Source of the DNA: Benincasa hispida
Lineage: Eukaryota; Streptophyta; Magnoliopsida; Cucurbitales; Cucurbitaceae
Assembly (NCBI RefSeq): GCF_009727055.1
Contig: NC_052352.1
Span: 29,051,283-29,115,282 of the forward strand
DNA length: 64,000 nt
Reading direction: 5' to 3'
Shown here: positions 43,342-55,803 of the stretch, one piece after another
How the letters are laid out: the number at the start of each line of letters is the position of its first letter
How positions within the stretch are numbered: the first letter of the stretch is position 1
The notes under the pieces: model-generated
Seen by the model: only the letters and a program-made list of their open reading frames with translations
Databases searched by the model: none
What the model was told of the DNA's origin: nothing
Position numbers and translations under genes: made by a program

Positions 43342-45013
43342 TGATAACGGGCAGAAATGCACGTTATCATAGTGCTAAGTTCTTAAACAATGTTGGATTG
43401 CGTTGATGAAATATGCTAAATTGCATCTATTAGGCATAAATTCTATAATATTGCGGTCGCATGCGTTCAGCGCATTAGAACTATTGATTTTTGTATTTTT
43501 TGTGCAGAATATGCGTTAACGCAATGCAAGATTGCGATCATAGGAAATTATCGGTCAAGCGCAACTTCATCGCAAGACTTTGCGTTGATCATGCTCGCAA
43601 ACATTCACCCGAGAAGGATCGCCGCAACTTGGTCAGCGCAACAAGGTGGGCGCATCTGGGTGAAAGGCTAATTAAGAGTGATGGGACAGAAAGCTGATGA
43701 CAGTTGAATCCAAATTAAGTTGACAGCCGATAACGGTCACAAAGTACATTAAGCTTTATTGGCAACAATCACTCAGCGCGTCAATTAGGAATTAAAGCTG
43801 TCTCATCTGTAAAACCGGGAGAGAGAAGCCGCCTTTCACCATTGATGCCCTATAAATACCAAGTGTATTCTTCAGAAAAAGGGTTGATCGGTTGACAAGT
43901 TCACGATATAACCAACTCACCGTCTTCTGTTCATAGTTTTTCTTTCATTTTTAAGGTGGAGCACGAGAAGAGTGGTGGCACCGGAGATCGCCCAGGGCAA
44001 ATCGAGAGAGAAACTTGGGGCGTAAGGGCAGAGAGCGAGCCAACTCTCACGAGAGCGAGAATATCTTTAGAGCACGAGTAGTAACAATGTAAACGCCTGG
44101 CAACAAGAAATTGTTACCAGGCTCTTTATTATACTTGCATTGTTATTTGTACTTCATCTTCATATCTATTCAATGGAAGTCCTATTTCTACATCTGCTCA
44201 CTCTCTTATTATGCATGAGTAGCTAAACTAGTTGAATGGGTTGAGAAGAACTAATTTAACATGACCTTGGAAGTTCATTGCTTGCGATTCTCTTGTTTTA
44301 TGCTGTGCAAATTACCCTTTAGAGTTACTCGAGAGAGAGTCTAAAGAAAGAACCTAATGTCTCGAGAGAGCTACGTTAGAATCTGGACTCGAAAGAGCAA
44401 GATTAGGCTTACATAAACAATAGATAGGGACTTAGAGATAAGCTTTGTTTGTCAACTTGCATCGCATGCATCCCAGGAATGGGAAAGATATTATGTGGTC
44501 GCATATTTGTGTGAATGTCATGTTGTCATCGCATAAATAGAGATAGAGGTTTATGTGTAAACCCTGTAGACTTATCGCATAATTATCGCATGCATTCTAG
44601 CCTTAGAATTCATGGCATTCGCACCGAGAGGCAGTTTATTGTTGTATACATGTTGCATGATTGCAAAGCATGAACGCATTCTAGGGAGTGTTAGCCGAAA
44701 TCTTTCTCAATCCGTTCAGCGCATATTCATCACATTTCCCGTTTACCAACTCTTTTCAAACTCTGCCGCGTTTATTATTTCTTTTAATCAACGCAATCAA
44801 CAACAAAACACTTTATTTATTTTCTCGGTTACCGCAAAGTTTTCATAAAAAATTATCAATGCAATCTATTTTCACAAGTCCCTGTGTTCAACCCTAGACT
44901 TACCAGGAAACTCAGAGAAATTTACACTTGAATTCTGCTGGGGAAACTTGAGTGCACAACGCAATCCATCAACGCATATCATCCATGTTTCCACTTAATA
45001 AAATAACGCATCA
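43342..45013 (+). mobile_element. Gypsy G1 3' LTR (family T)
   Basis: Starts TGATAACGGGCAGAAATGCACG after the purine tract and ends ATAACGCATCA, 1672 bases. TATA box at 43850-43858. I do not see a TSD between 5' and 3' flanks, in keeping with the damaged 5' border. Confidence 0.95.
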
Positions 45014-46039
45014 ATGATCACTTGATCTAAGAACTAAATGAATCCATTACCGTTTCATATATCCATTGCATTTTATTTCAATTTCATGCATTTAACTCTT
45101 CCACATCAAAATTCCCCATTTATCGCTCTAGTTAGAAAATTAACTTAACGACCAATCGCGCTCCTCTACGGATTGACTCGGACTTACCATGGTTACTATG
45201 TCTTTGTAGTAATAAGAGTAGTTTGGTATTATAAATTTTCTTTTGACCATACTCGAATCTTATTAACGACATAAATTTCGGGCGCTGTCAGTATGCTTGA
45301 GATTTATAGGATGTCCTTGAATTTTGGCATTGCATGTTTAATCCAAATTCAAAGAATAAATTGGTTAATTGAATATGGTTTTTCCTGACTTTAATCGATG
45401 CGATCGAATCCTTATTCTTAATGCATATATTTTTCTAATTCTATATGATCGCTAAGAACCCAGTAGAATTGAGAGCATATAGTTTAGTTAGGACATGGTC
45501 TTTTCGATCTTAATTAATAATTAGGATGCTTGATTGATTTCAATTTAATTGATTATTGGCCTTTGTAGAGATTAGTTAAGTTGAATCGATTTGGTAGTCG
45601 TGCATGCATAGAATTGAACGTTCGTTTAATTATCGATTTCTATAATAGAAATTTCATAGGATTCTCTTTCTTGCTCTAGAAATTAGATAGACTCCTATTC
45701 TAGATTACATTTACCCTTTTATTTTAATTTCACACGTTTTATCTCTTTCATACCAAAGCCCCCATTCACCGCTCTAGTTAAGAAATTAACTTAACGAAAC
45801 AAATCGCACTTTCCTATGGATCAATTCGGACTTACCACTATTGCTACGTTTTAGTAGTAACAGGAGTAGTATAGCTTTTACAAATTTTCTTTTGATTGGT
45901 AGTCTTTTTCGAGAATTAAACGACACCGAAAAGGCTATTGTCAGCATGTTGTAAAATTTATGTAAAATGCATAATGTATTTCTCTGTAATTATAATTCTA
46001 TGAAATTAAAATTAAAACACAATCTGCACTTTTGCATCA
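45014..46039 (+). mobile_element. Athila-like LTR pieces, internally duplicated
   Basis: 45100-45300 and 45750-45960 are related copies (the CGCTCTAGTTA-GAAATTAACTTAACGA block, then CGGACTTACCA, AGTAGTA and ACAAATTTTCTTTTGA blocks). The end at 46039, CTGCACTTTTGCATCA, resembles the reversed end of the LTR at 18624. No coding potential. Confidence 0.6.
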
Positions 46040-46447
46040 AACCTCACAGTCCTTCAGGTCGGACTCCTCTTCTTCTTGCAAGCGGCTGAGGAACTAATTT
46101 GTACATAGAAGCTATTGCCTACTCCTAAGTGTCTTAACTCCTGATTTTCTGACTAACTAACTCTTTTTCAATGAGAAGCATCTTCTTTTATATCCGTTAG
46201 GCTTCAGCAACTTGTGATGTGATGGCATTAAATTCCATGCCCTTTTGTAGCCGCTTGCCATTCAGATTAGCTTAGACGTTGCCTATCAGGTTGCCCATAC
46301 TGCAAGTTGAGATTTGATGTTAAGTGCATGAGTGAAATGTATCTTCTTGCGTACGCTTGGTTCCAACACATGCTTCCTGCGTTGGCTTCTCTGTAACATT
46401 TAGTGAAAAATTTGCAATTCCTACATTATCAAACGTTAGTAGTGCAT
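46040..46447. other. Unassigned intergenic/retroelement sequence
   Basis: No ORF, repeat or match to the other parts of the window that I can recognise. Lies between two LTR ends, so it is probably internal retroelement sequence. Confidence 0.3.
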
Positions 46448-46830
46448 TGATAGCACTGAAAATGTGTTATCTTTCTCTTCTTAATTCAAGGTCGTTACTA
46501 TGTTTTAATGTGTTTATTTAGTGTTTTTTTAGGTTTTGGGCACATAAGAGGTAGAATCGGCCGTCGCGGACTATTTCGGGTTAATTTGGAGCAATTAGAA
46601 GCTAAAAAGTGCATTTGGGTTTCAAAGGAGGCAAAATGATGAAAACGCCCCTGAAGGCTTAATCCTCAGCGCCACGGCGGCAGCGCTCGATGCTTTTTCT
46701 AGAAGCACAAATTTTGATGTAGCATTATGGTGCTACATATTTTGACAGATGCACACGTACGCACATTAGAGCCGCAGTGCTATCCCTAGTGCTTTTGTGC
46801 CACCGCAACTGCTATATAATGATTTCTTCA
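46448..46830 (+). mobile_element. Probable LTR start region (unassigned family)
   Basis: TGATAGCACTGAAAATGTGTTA looks like an LTR start. Downstream are paired words such as GTAGCATTATGGTGCTAC and a TATA box, CTATATAATG, near 46811. The LTR end is not identified. Confidence 0.4.
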
Positions 46831-47480
46831 TTTTAGGGCAAGGAGATCGACCCCCCAATTGGCCTTACTACGAGCCTCACCATTCTTGGTGGGAGGAGTC
46901 TTTTCACCATGGATACTCAGGATGCCAGCAGAACTTGGACAGTCGAGATTTCACAACACCCCACCAATCGACTCGTGCTCAGTCTTCAAGGCCAGGTAAG
47001 TCTTTAGGGGCTTTGAATTTGGAGCTTGCTGACTGCACTTTTGAGCTTTAGCGTGACAATCTCCATACGGAATAGAAGTTTGAGCGCTTCCAGTAAGAGA
47101 GTTTTTGCCCCAAGGCAGAGGCTAGAACAGATTTCTAAAGCCTAATTGACTTTGTTGCTCAGTTTGCAGCATCAGTTTAGAGGCGGGACGAGTCATTTCA
47201 AGACCATTCTCTTCACTTCTCAGATGCCCAAAAGTATGAGGTAGTCCATGTCGACACAGTGTAGAAGGAGGAACTAATTCCTTGAGGTTCACCCCAAGGT
47301 GACTTTGGAGTTATTATCTGTATTTGCTAATAGTTCTCTTCAGTTTCAGCAGGATACTCAAGCTAAGCTGCAAAACATGGCCAACCATGTTACCCAACTG
47401 ACTAATGCCTTGTTGTCTGTACCTCGGAGGTAGAGTTTCTTGTGGCGTGCTACTTCTCCAGTGATAATGAGGACGTCATG
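46831..47480 (+). pseudogene. Gag-like fragment
   Basis: An ORF at 46797-47051 encodes a Pro/Trp/Gln/Ser-rich stretch (DRPPNWPYYEPHHSWWEE) resembling the linker part of plant gypsy Gag. 47335-47430 encodes FQQDTQAKLQNMANHVTQL, like the coiled C-terminal Gag helix. Stops separate them. Interrupted at 47480 by a family T LTR. Weakly supported. Confidence 0.45.
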
Positions 47481-49131
47481 TGATAACGGGCAGAAATGCA
47501 CATTATCATAGTGCTAAATTCTTAAACAATGTTGGATTGCGTTGATGAAATATGTTACTTTGCATCCATTAAGCATTAGTTTCTTAATATTGTGGTCGCA
47601 TGCGTCCAACGCATTAGAACAATTGATTTTTATATTTTTGTGCAGAATATGCGTTAACGCAATGCAAAGATTGCGATCATAAGAATTCATTGGTCGAGTG
47701 CAACTTCACCGCAAGACTTTGCGTTGATCGTGCTTGCAAACATTCGCCCAAGAAGGATCGCCGCAACTTGGTCAGTGCAACATGGTGGGCGCATCTGAGT
47801 GAAAGGATAATTAAGAGCAATGGGACAGAAAGCTGATGACAGTCGAATCCAAATTAAGTTGACAGCCGATAACGGTCACAAAGTACATTCAGCTTTATCG
47901 GTGATAATTATTTGGGGCATCAATCAATAATTAAAGCTGTCCCATCTATACAACCAGGAGAGAGAATCCACCTTTCACCATGGATGCTCTATAAATACCA
48001 AGCGCATTCTTCAGAGGACGAGTTAACAAGTTGATCAGTTCGCACGTCTTTGTTTTTAGTTTTCTTTCATTTTAAGGCGGACGCGAGGGAGAAAGTTATG
48101 CCGGTAGATCATTCCAGTAAGCTTGGGAGAGCGCTGGAAGCTCCAAGGACAGAGAGAGGGCCGACGCCTGTAGAAGCGAGAACATCTTTAGATCAGAATA
48201 GAGATTTCAGTGTAAAAAGCCTCGGTCAGCAAGGAATTGTTACCAGGCTCTCTACCTTTAACTTCCATTGGCATTTTGTACTCAACTCATTTATAAGAAT
48301 GGAATTTTTTTCTCTATATCTGTTCACTCTCTGTTATTCACGCATGAGTAGCTAAATTAGTTGAATGGGTTGAGAAGCATTTAGCTAGCACAACTAGGGA
48401 ATCTTCATTCTTTGCGATTATCTTGTTTATGTATGCTTCATTCGTCCATTAGGGATACTCGGGAGGGTAGTCTAAGGACAGGATCTAGGCTTGGGAAGGT
48501 CAGGTTAGAATCTAGGCTCGGGAGAGTCAGATTAGAACGTATAATACAAGAGATAGGCACTTAGGAATGAGCACTATTTGTTATCAACGCATCGCATGCA
48601 TCCTAGAGATAGGATATGATTGTATGCGGTCACCTTGCTTTCATGCATTTTGCATCATCGCATAGGACAAGAGTAGAGACTTAGGGATGAGCTCTATGGA
48701 CATTTTGCATTCAACACATGCCTCCTAGATTTAGAAGCATCGCATTTACATTGGAAAATGACTTGCTGTGCATGGTTGTAACATGATCGCATAGTCTGAC
48801 GCATTCCCGAGTAACGCTAGCTAAAGATCTTCTCAACCCATTCATCGCATACTCATTGCATCTATCAACGCAACTGTCTTTTCTCAAATCCACCGCATTT
48901 ATTTATTTCTTTTTCATTAATGCAAACAACAAACCCAACACTTATTTATTTACTTGGTTATCGCAAAGTTGTCATAAAAATTACCAACGCATACTATTTT
49001 CACAAGTCCCTATGTTCGACCCTGGACTTACCAGGAAACTCAGAGGAATTTACACTTGGATTTCGCTGGGGAAACTTGAGTGCACAACGCATATCATCAA
49101 CATTTCCACTTCATAAATACAAGCACCATCA
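47481..49131 (+). mobile_element. Family T LTR, probably solo
   Basis: Starts TGATAACGGGCAGAAATGCACA. TATA at 47989-47997. Ends about 49131 with CACCATCA, slightly different from the family ending. No clear 5-bp TSD (TCATG on the left, CGCCA on the right), so either the boundary is shifted or the flanks are rearranged. No internal region adjoins it. Confidence 0.8.
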
Positions 49132-49377
49132 CGCCAAGCTCCCTAGTTTGTGAGGCTAAGGAGGATCTCGAGCCTAAACCCGACGACATCCAGGTGATAG
49201 AGTTAAAGGTCAAAAGAACTCGTCCTATTCTAACTCCTAATGCTTTTGTATGTATTGAATACATATAAGTAATTTTATGTGTTTTTCTACTGAAATGAAT
49301 GTGTTTCTCATTATTTGACTGTATTTATTAAAACTTTAAGAAAATAATAACTTGTATTTCTATAAATTATCATCAAA
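49132..49377 (+). other. Retroelement internal scrap
   Basis: The first ~130 bases keep an open frame with an acidic, Lys-rich composition but no recognised motif. It may be the continuation of the gag-like fragment cut at 47480. The remainder is AT-rich and featureless. Confidence 0.3.
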
Positions 49378-50032
49378 CTTTAAGGGAGAAAATCATCTAC
49401 TTTTCCTTAAGACGGGAAGGAGCAAATTCTATTTTGTGTAACTATGTTCCCGACTTTCCACTCAGACAAATCCCCAAAATGGTAGGCATATTGAGTCGGC
49501 GAATCTGACCACTCTCACCCATATAGATCAAAGGATTGCCCTCATAGGCAGGAGTTCACAGTTCACTCAGGATGAAGGTCAAGTTACTTATGATCATATT
49601 AGTGAAATGTAAGTTTTTTCAAGTAACGACATTATAAAGAAAGACTAATCATTTCACGGTTTGGTCTTATTCAAACTCTTTGTATAGGATACCTCCACTC
49701 ACATGTCGCCACATGAATGATCAGGATCAGATCATTTGTAACACTTTACAACTATTGAAAAAATTATAAAGTGGGTCGTATCCATAGTGTTACAAAGATA
49801 AGGCACCTAACCTTATCCATATACCATAGACCATTTAGGTTATTACTTAAACATGATCCACTTGTATGTCAATCACATACATGTTTGAGTTACATTAAAT
49901 AACCTCGGATCTTGTTTACTAGATTGAGTTATACAATTCCAAATGTCAAATAAAATAACTTATTATTTTATTAAATAAATAAATTTTCTTTGTACATTAC
50001 AAACCATGAGATTTAGGACACAATCCCCAACA
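49378..50032 (-). mobile_element. Copia LTR fragment (5' part)
   Basis: On the minus strand it starts TGTTGGGGATTGTGTCC (50032) and follows the copia LTR order for ~650 bases, then stops. Adjacent to a plus-strand copia RNase H tail. Confidence 0.75.
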
Positions 50033-50383
50033 ATGATAATAATGGTGTTGTGGCAAATTCTAGGGAGCCTAGGAGCCACAAGAGAGGAAAGCACATTGAG
50101 CATAAATATTATCTCATTTGGGAGATTGTGAATCAAGGGGACGTGATCGTCATGAAGATCGCTTCAGAGCACAATGTTGCTGATCCATTACGAAGGCTCC
50201 CATGGTTAAAGTTGTTTAGGGTCACCTAAAAAGTTTGGATCTATGGGACATGCATCGTCTTGTCTAGGGCAAGTGGGGAGATGTTACTGGGTGTATGTAT
50301 GACCTAGTTTATTGTTTTGTAGAACTTACTTTGTATTATGCTTTGTATTGTACACCCTACTAGCTTTAGGATAAGTGAGAGAT
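50033..50383 (+). pseudogene. Copia C4 RNase H C-terminus
   Basis: The plus strand gives DNNGVVANSREPRSHKRGKH, then an IEHKYYLIWEIVNQGDVIV stretch and ASEHNVADPL, the conserved C-terminal part of copia RNase H. It is followed by a frame-shifted ending, a short 3' untranslated stretch and AGTGAGAGAT, a purine tract, before the LTR at 50384. The upstream remainder of the polyprotein is absent: the sequence starts exactly at the end of an inverted LTR. Confidence 0.8.
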
Positions 50384-52190
50384 TGTTGGAATTAATGCCT
50401 TAAATCTCATGTGTTTCACAGTTTGTAAACTATTTGTACACAATTTATTTCTTTAATGAAATAAAGTATTATTTTATTCGACATTTAGTTTGCATTAACG
50501 CAATCCAATAAACTAAGATCCAAAGTTATTTAGTGTAACTTAAACATGTGTGTGGTTGACATACAAGTGGATCATGTTTAAGCAATAACTTAAACGGTAT
50601 GTAGTATATGAATAATGTCAGGTGCCTTATCCTGGTGACACTACGATACAATCCATTTCGTGATTATTACAATAATTGTAAAGTGTTATAATTGATTCGA
50701 TCTTAATCGTTCATATGGAGATATATGAGTGTGAGTATACTATATAATGAGTTTGTATAATACCAGATCATGAAAGATTAGTCTTTCTTTATAATGTCGT
50801 TACTTGAAAAGACTAACATTTCACTAGGATGACCATTGGTAACTTGACCTTAATCTTGAATGAGTTGTGAACTCCTTGCTTATGAGGGCAATCCTTTGAT
50901 CTGTATTGGTGAGAGTGGCCAGATTCATCGATACAATAAGCCTACAATTTTGGGAATTCGTCCGTATAGGGAGTTGGGAACACAACTACACAAAATGAAA
51001 TTCACCAATTTCCATCTTCAGGGTAAGTAGATGAATTGTTCCCTTAAAGGTTGATTCAAGGTCTTGAATAATGAGGCATCTCACCCTCTCATTGGCTAGA
51101 GAGGTGTCTAGTTTATAGTTGAACTATAATTAATTGTTTATTAGAGGGATCAATGGTACTTAAAGAGTTAGATGTAACTATAGTGGCTAATTTGACCTAA
51201 CTGTAGTTATGAGTAATTTGTGAAGGCTCAACTCACTGTTTATTGGTTATATATATAGGCATAGAAATATATCTATAATGCAAAGAGTGTAGCTATCGAT
51301 CTTTAATGGAGTGATCAACAGTTAATGCTTGTTGATTAATTTAATTAAAGAGTTTGATTAACTGATCTCATATCATTGGAGCTTCTAATCTGTAGCTTCA
51401 TAAGGTCCCCTTGCTTGCTCACTAAGGATAAGCACAACGAATAATTGTTTTTGGAATAATTTGTATTGTTAAAATTATTTGAGGGAATTAAAGATGTTGA
51501 TTATATTAACGTGATTAATATAAAGTATAATGTATTTTGATACATTATAGCATATAGTTAATTATAAATATGGTTTATAATTTAAACTATATAATATGTG
51601 AGAGATAAATATTTGAATAAGATTCAAATATTATTTATATGAATAAGATTTATATAAATACTACAAGTTAAAATTAATATGAATAAGATTCATATTAAAA
51701 CTATATATTATAAAGGAGAGTTGCACTTTAATATGATTAACATGCATGCATAGTTCATTAATTAAAGGTTTTTTAATTAATTATATATTATTATTATTAT
51801 TATTAATATATTATTATTATTTATATATATGGTATTATTATTATTATATATTAATTTAATAACTATCTGTTACATGGAAGTTATTTTTTGGTCTTCACGA
51901 GGAGGTAGTTATGTATCTCCCTCCCCATCCCTTCTTTATTTGTAGTTTGAATACAAAATTGACAAAAAAAAAAAAAAAGGAACAACAACAAACGTGTTTT
52001 TTTTTAAAAAAAAAAATTCTCTCTCAATATATTCCCTCATCTTCTCTGCATTCAATTTCCCTCTCCCAAAACTCTAAAAAAGTCTCACAACTTCATTCCT
52101 TGCCGGAGAATAGCAAGGTAACTTTGTGGTGGTGTCCAGAGGTTTGTTATTGCAGTGTTCGTGTTCGTTAGAAAAGTTTCAGTGTCCATA
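50384..52190 (+). mobile_element. Copia C4 3' LTR
   Basis: Starts TGTTGGAATTAATGCC and follows the copia LTR block order. An AT-rich stretch with ATT repeats lies at 51780-51860, then a poly-A/T stretch at 51965-52015. The end, near 52190, is not sharp because another copia-type LTR begins directly. Confidence 0.8.
51782..51862. repeat. ATT/TA microsatellite
   Basis: Imperfect (ATT)n and (TA)n repeat, about 80 bases, within the C4 LTR. Confidence 0.8.
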
Positions 52191-52192
52191 CT

Positions 52193-52711
52193 TTTGGGAT
52201 TGGTATTCTAATTCTCCTGATAGTCTCGTAGTTTGTAAACACCCTGTAAACATATTGTTATTAAAATAAATATTATTTTATAAGCATTTACTCAATCCAA
52301 TAAACTAAGATCCGAGGTTATTTTATGTAACTTAAACATGTATGTGGAGATATACAAGTGGATCATGCCTTAAGTAATAACCTAAATGGTCTATAGTATA
52401 AGGATAAAGAGGGATACCTTATCCTGGTGACACTACGGATACAACCCGCTTTGTAGATGTTACAAGTGTTGTAAAGTGCTACAAATAGTCTGATCCTGAC
52501 CATTCATGTGGAGACATGTGAGCGAGGGTATCCTATACAAAGAGTTTGTATAAGACCGGACCACAAAATGATAGTCTTTTTATATAACACCATTGATAAT
52601 AGAGACTTACATTTCACTAGAATGACCATAGGTGACATGACTTGAATCCTGAGTGAGTTGTGAACTCCTACTCATGAAGGCGGTCCTTTGATTTGTATGG
52701 GTGAGAGTGGC
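52193..52711 (+). mobile_element. Copia LTR fragment (5' part)
   Basis: TTTTGGGATTGGTATTC corresponds to a copia LTR start with damaged first bases. It follows the C1 LTR order up to GTGAGAGTGGCCA and is then cut by the LTR at 52712. Confidence 0.75.
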
Positions 52712-53286
52712 CAAATGATAGGCCTCCAATGATGTGGCAATATCAAGAAAATATTATAGAGGAGAGGCGGTTGAATCGGTTAAAAATGACTTCCAATTCT
52801 GTTGGGAGAAGTGGAGGTTTAAAAGAAGAAAGAAATAGAAGGAGAGGGTAGGGAAGTCTAAATATCAGAAGGAAGGAAGGAGGGCTCTCAAGAGTGGGAG
52901 TTTAGAAGTCTCTATCATGGAGAGTTCATCGTAGTGTGTCGCACATCGTCTACTTCTATTAAGTGATCGTGTAGTAGAGCTCAGTGATCGTGTAGCATTT
53001 GGTAAGCGATCGTGTAACGTTTGGTAAGCGATCGTGTAGTACCTTATAAGCGATCGCGGGCTGTTTTGTGGGCGATCGTCTAGTGTTACTCAAAGATCGT
53101 GTAGAGACTTTAAGCAATCATATAGAGTTTTGTAAACGATCGTTTGGACTTGTCAAGCGATCATCTAGTCTCTATTTGTTTCTTATCGTTTAATAAAGAG
53201 TTTGTTCATCATTTAGCTGCTATTCCGGAAGTTTGTACCAACTCATTACGTTAATAAATATTTTCAAGAATCAGTATCCTAAAAAA
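52712..53286 (+). mobile_element. 5' LTR of another element (~0.57 kb)
   Basis: Starts TGATAGGCCTCCAATGATG and is followed by a Met-type primer-binding site at 53287. Unrelated to the other LTRs here in sequence, yet it carries a CGATCG array. The short LTR, Met-type site and Gag type suggest a gypsy element of a different lineage; that is an inference. Confidence 0.7.
52955..53175. repeat. AAGCGATCGTGTAG word array
   Basis: About nine words in 220 bases: AGTGATCGTGTAG (twice), AAGCGATCGTGTAACG, AAGCGATCGTGTAG, AAGCGATCGCGGG, GGCGATCGTCTAG, AAACGATCGTTTGG, AAGCGATCATCTAG. Spacing is mostly 20-30 bases. Confidence 0.85.
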
Positions 53287-53300
53287 TTGGTATCAGAGCA
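53287..53300 (+). other. Primer-binding site, Met type
   Basis: TTGGTATCAGAGCA directly after the LTR at 52712-53286. Confidence 0.8.
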
Positions 53301-53315
53301 ATCACCTGGGCAAGC

Positions 53316-53672
53316 ATGGTTCAGAAACGTTTTGAAGAGAAACTGGAATTACTAGAACAAGAGATCTTGGGATTCAGAGTCGAAATACAGAAGTTGTCAT
53401 CCATAGAGAAGAATTTGGCATCGATAGCGAAGAGCATTGAGAGATTGGGATTGCAGGAAAAGAAACATCAAGAAATGCTCGTTTCTTATGTTATGGAAAT
53501 GGACAAGGGAAAGACAAAGGTGACAGAAGAGGCAGAAAGATCGAATACCATAATGTGTGCGAAGCAAATAGTACGGTGAAAGCTGCCAGTGAAGAAGCGA
53601 TTTGCGATCGGAGTGAATTCAAGAAAGTGCAAATGCCAGTGTTTGGCGAAAGTGATCCAGACACATGGTTCT
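53316..53672 (+). pseudogene. Gypsy gag N-terminal part, interrupted
   Basis: The ATG at 53316 follows the primer-binding site and opens an 87-residue frame with heptad-like Leu/Glu/Lys spacing (FEEKLELLEQEILGFRVEIQ), consistent with a coiled coil. A frame change near 53560-53580 leads to KKVQMPVFGESDPDTWF, the start of the conserved retrotransposon Gag domain (usually MPxFxGxDPxxW). It is cut at 53672 by the minus-strand family T LTR. The remainder is not in the window. Confidence 0.7.
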
Positions 53673-55240
53673 TGATGTGTATATTCATGATGCAATGGTG
53701 TGAGTATGCGATGATGTGTGTTATGCGATGAGCATGCAAGTTTTCCTAACAAAGCCCAAGTATAAGCCTTTTTAGGTTCCTGGTAAGTCCAGGGTCGAAC
53801 ACAGGGACTACTAAATAGATATGCAATAGACTCTTTGATTCTATTACGGTGGTGAAAAAGAAGTGGATGGTGTTTTGATTTAGATTTTCCTATACGACGG
53901 AGTTGAATGCGGAGTGATGAAAGTGTAGAGTTACAATAAGTATGCAATGAAGGGGTTGAGAAGGGGTTTAGCTAACATTTCCCAAGATTGTGTACAAGTT
54001 ATACGATCATGCTATACACAAATATCAGTACTACATTTCTCAATGCAAAATGCCACAATTCCTGTTTCTAGGATGCATGCGATGTATATGCGAAACAGGT
54101 GATAGAACTTATTTCTAAGTTTCTATTCTTGCTTACGCGATCTAATCTGATTCTCTCAAGCCGAGATTCTATCTTTAGACTACTCTGTTAAGTATGTCCA
54201 AATGATGAATGATGCACACATAAGATAAGATGACCACATACCACAATTCCTATTTCTAGGACGCATGCGATGTGTATGAGAAACAACATATAGAACTTAT
54301 TTCTAAGTTTCTACTCTTGCTTATGTGATCTAATTTGACTCTCTCAAGCCTAGATTCTATCTTTAGACTACTCTCTCAAGTACGTCTAAATGGTGAATGA
54401 TGCATACATAAGACAAGATGATCGCATAAAATGCATATCTTAAGTCATGCTAGCTAAGTACTTCTCAACCCATTCAAAAATTTAGCTACTCATGCATGGT
54501 GTAGAGAGATTGAACATAAATCGAAATGAAGTTTTCATTTTCTGCAAATAAGTACTGAATACAAAATAGCAAATGGATTTGAGAGATAACAAGCTCGGTA
54601 AGCAATGTCTTGCTTCTTTTGGCCTTTTACACCGCTTTTTATCACTTCAACTCTGTTCTAGTTGTGGATTCTTGCTTTCGCAAGGTTGGCCTTCTCTCCT
54701 TTGTATTGCTTTCCGGCAGTCTCTCGATCTGTTCGAGAGCGATTTCTCTTGGCTCCACCTCGTCTCCTTGCTCTCTTCATCCTCTATGTATATGCATATG
54801 TATGTGTGTGAATCCCTCTCTCTCTAGTGGCATTCGGTAATTATAGATTTCAAGGTGAAGCAACTTTTCTTACTAATGATTGTAATGATGGGCGACATTG
54901 TCACCGAAAGTTCAATGTACTTGCTACAATATGGTTTTTAACGGCTTGTCAACTGAATTCAGAATCGGCTGTTATTAGCTTTACGTCCCATCATGATTTA
55001 TTATGTTGTCACCTTGATGCGAGGTCTTTATGCAATCACCTTTTTAAGAAACTTCTCATGCGATCGCAACTTCAAGCGTGTTGTCGCATTGTGCCCTTGG
55101 ATCGCAATTTCATATGCGCCATCGCATTGTATATGCACAACATAGGTAAATTAACTGCTTTTATGCGATGAGCATTAGCGATCGCAATTCCTTTCAGTTT
55201 GGCGCTTTCAGACATGATATTGCCTATTTTATCATCACTT
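53673..55240 (-). mobile_element. Family T LTR, 3' LTR of G2 (start lost in gap)
   Basis: The minus strand ends at 53673 (TTCATGAATATACACATCA) and the body matches the solo copy at 30415-32094 in the same orientation. Its other end runs into the N gap at 55241. Beyond the gap comes minus-strand G2 3' untranslated sequence, so this is best read as the 3' LTR of G2. Confidence 0.8.
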
Positions 55241-55607
55241 NNNNNNNNNNNNNNNNNNNNNNNNNNNNNNNNNNNNNNNNNNNNNNNNNNNNNNNNNNNN
55301 NNNNNNNNNNNNNNNNNNNNNNNNNNNNNNNNNNNNNNNNNNNNNNNNNNNNNNNNNNNNNNNNNNNNNNNNNNNNNNNNNNNNNNNNNNNNNNNNNNNN
55401 NNNNNNNNNNNNNNNNNNNNNNNNNNNNNNNNNNNNNNNNNNNNNNNNNNNNNNNNNNNNNNNNNNNNNNNNNNNNNNNNNNNNNNNNNNNNNNNNNNNN
55501 NNNNNNNNNNNNNNNNNNNNNNNNNNNNNNNNNNNNNNNNNNNNNNNNNNNNNNNNNNNNNNNNNNNNNNNNNNNNNNNNNNNNNNNNNNNNNNNNNNNN
55601 NNNNNNN
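55241..55607. other. Assembly gap (367 N)
   Basis: 367 N. It covers the start of the family T LTR and part of the 3' untranslated region of G2. Confidence 0.99.
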
Positions 55608-55803
55608 CCTTTGTTTTGGCTTGCCCCCACAGGTGTCATGTGGGCATCCAACTACGAGCAAGGCGCTCTTTCTCAGTCAAAACTCATGCCCATCTCTTTA
55701 TTCGGCAGCGGAGTTGCGATCACTTGGTTTCTGCGTTGATCACGATTTCCACCTTCGTTTTGGCTTGCCCCCACGGGTGTCATGTGGACATCCAACTATG
55801 AGC
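55608..55803 (-). repeat. Duplicated G-box-type block in G2
   Basis: Two reversed copies (55608-55660, 55753-55803) of the block found in G1 and G3. Here the hexamer core is altered (minus strand TGACACCTGTGGGGG and TGACACCCGTGGGGG), so CACGTG is lost while the flanks are kept. Confidence 0.85.

Noticed and set aside
46797..47051. An independent host gene
   Set aside because: A short Pro/Trp-rich ORF with no introns or start context, between LTR fragments; better read as a gag scrap.
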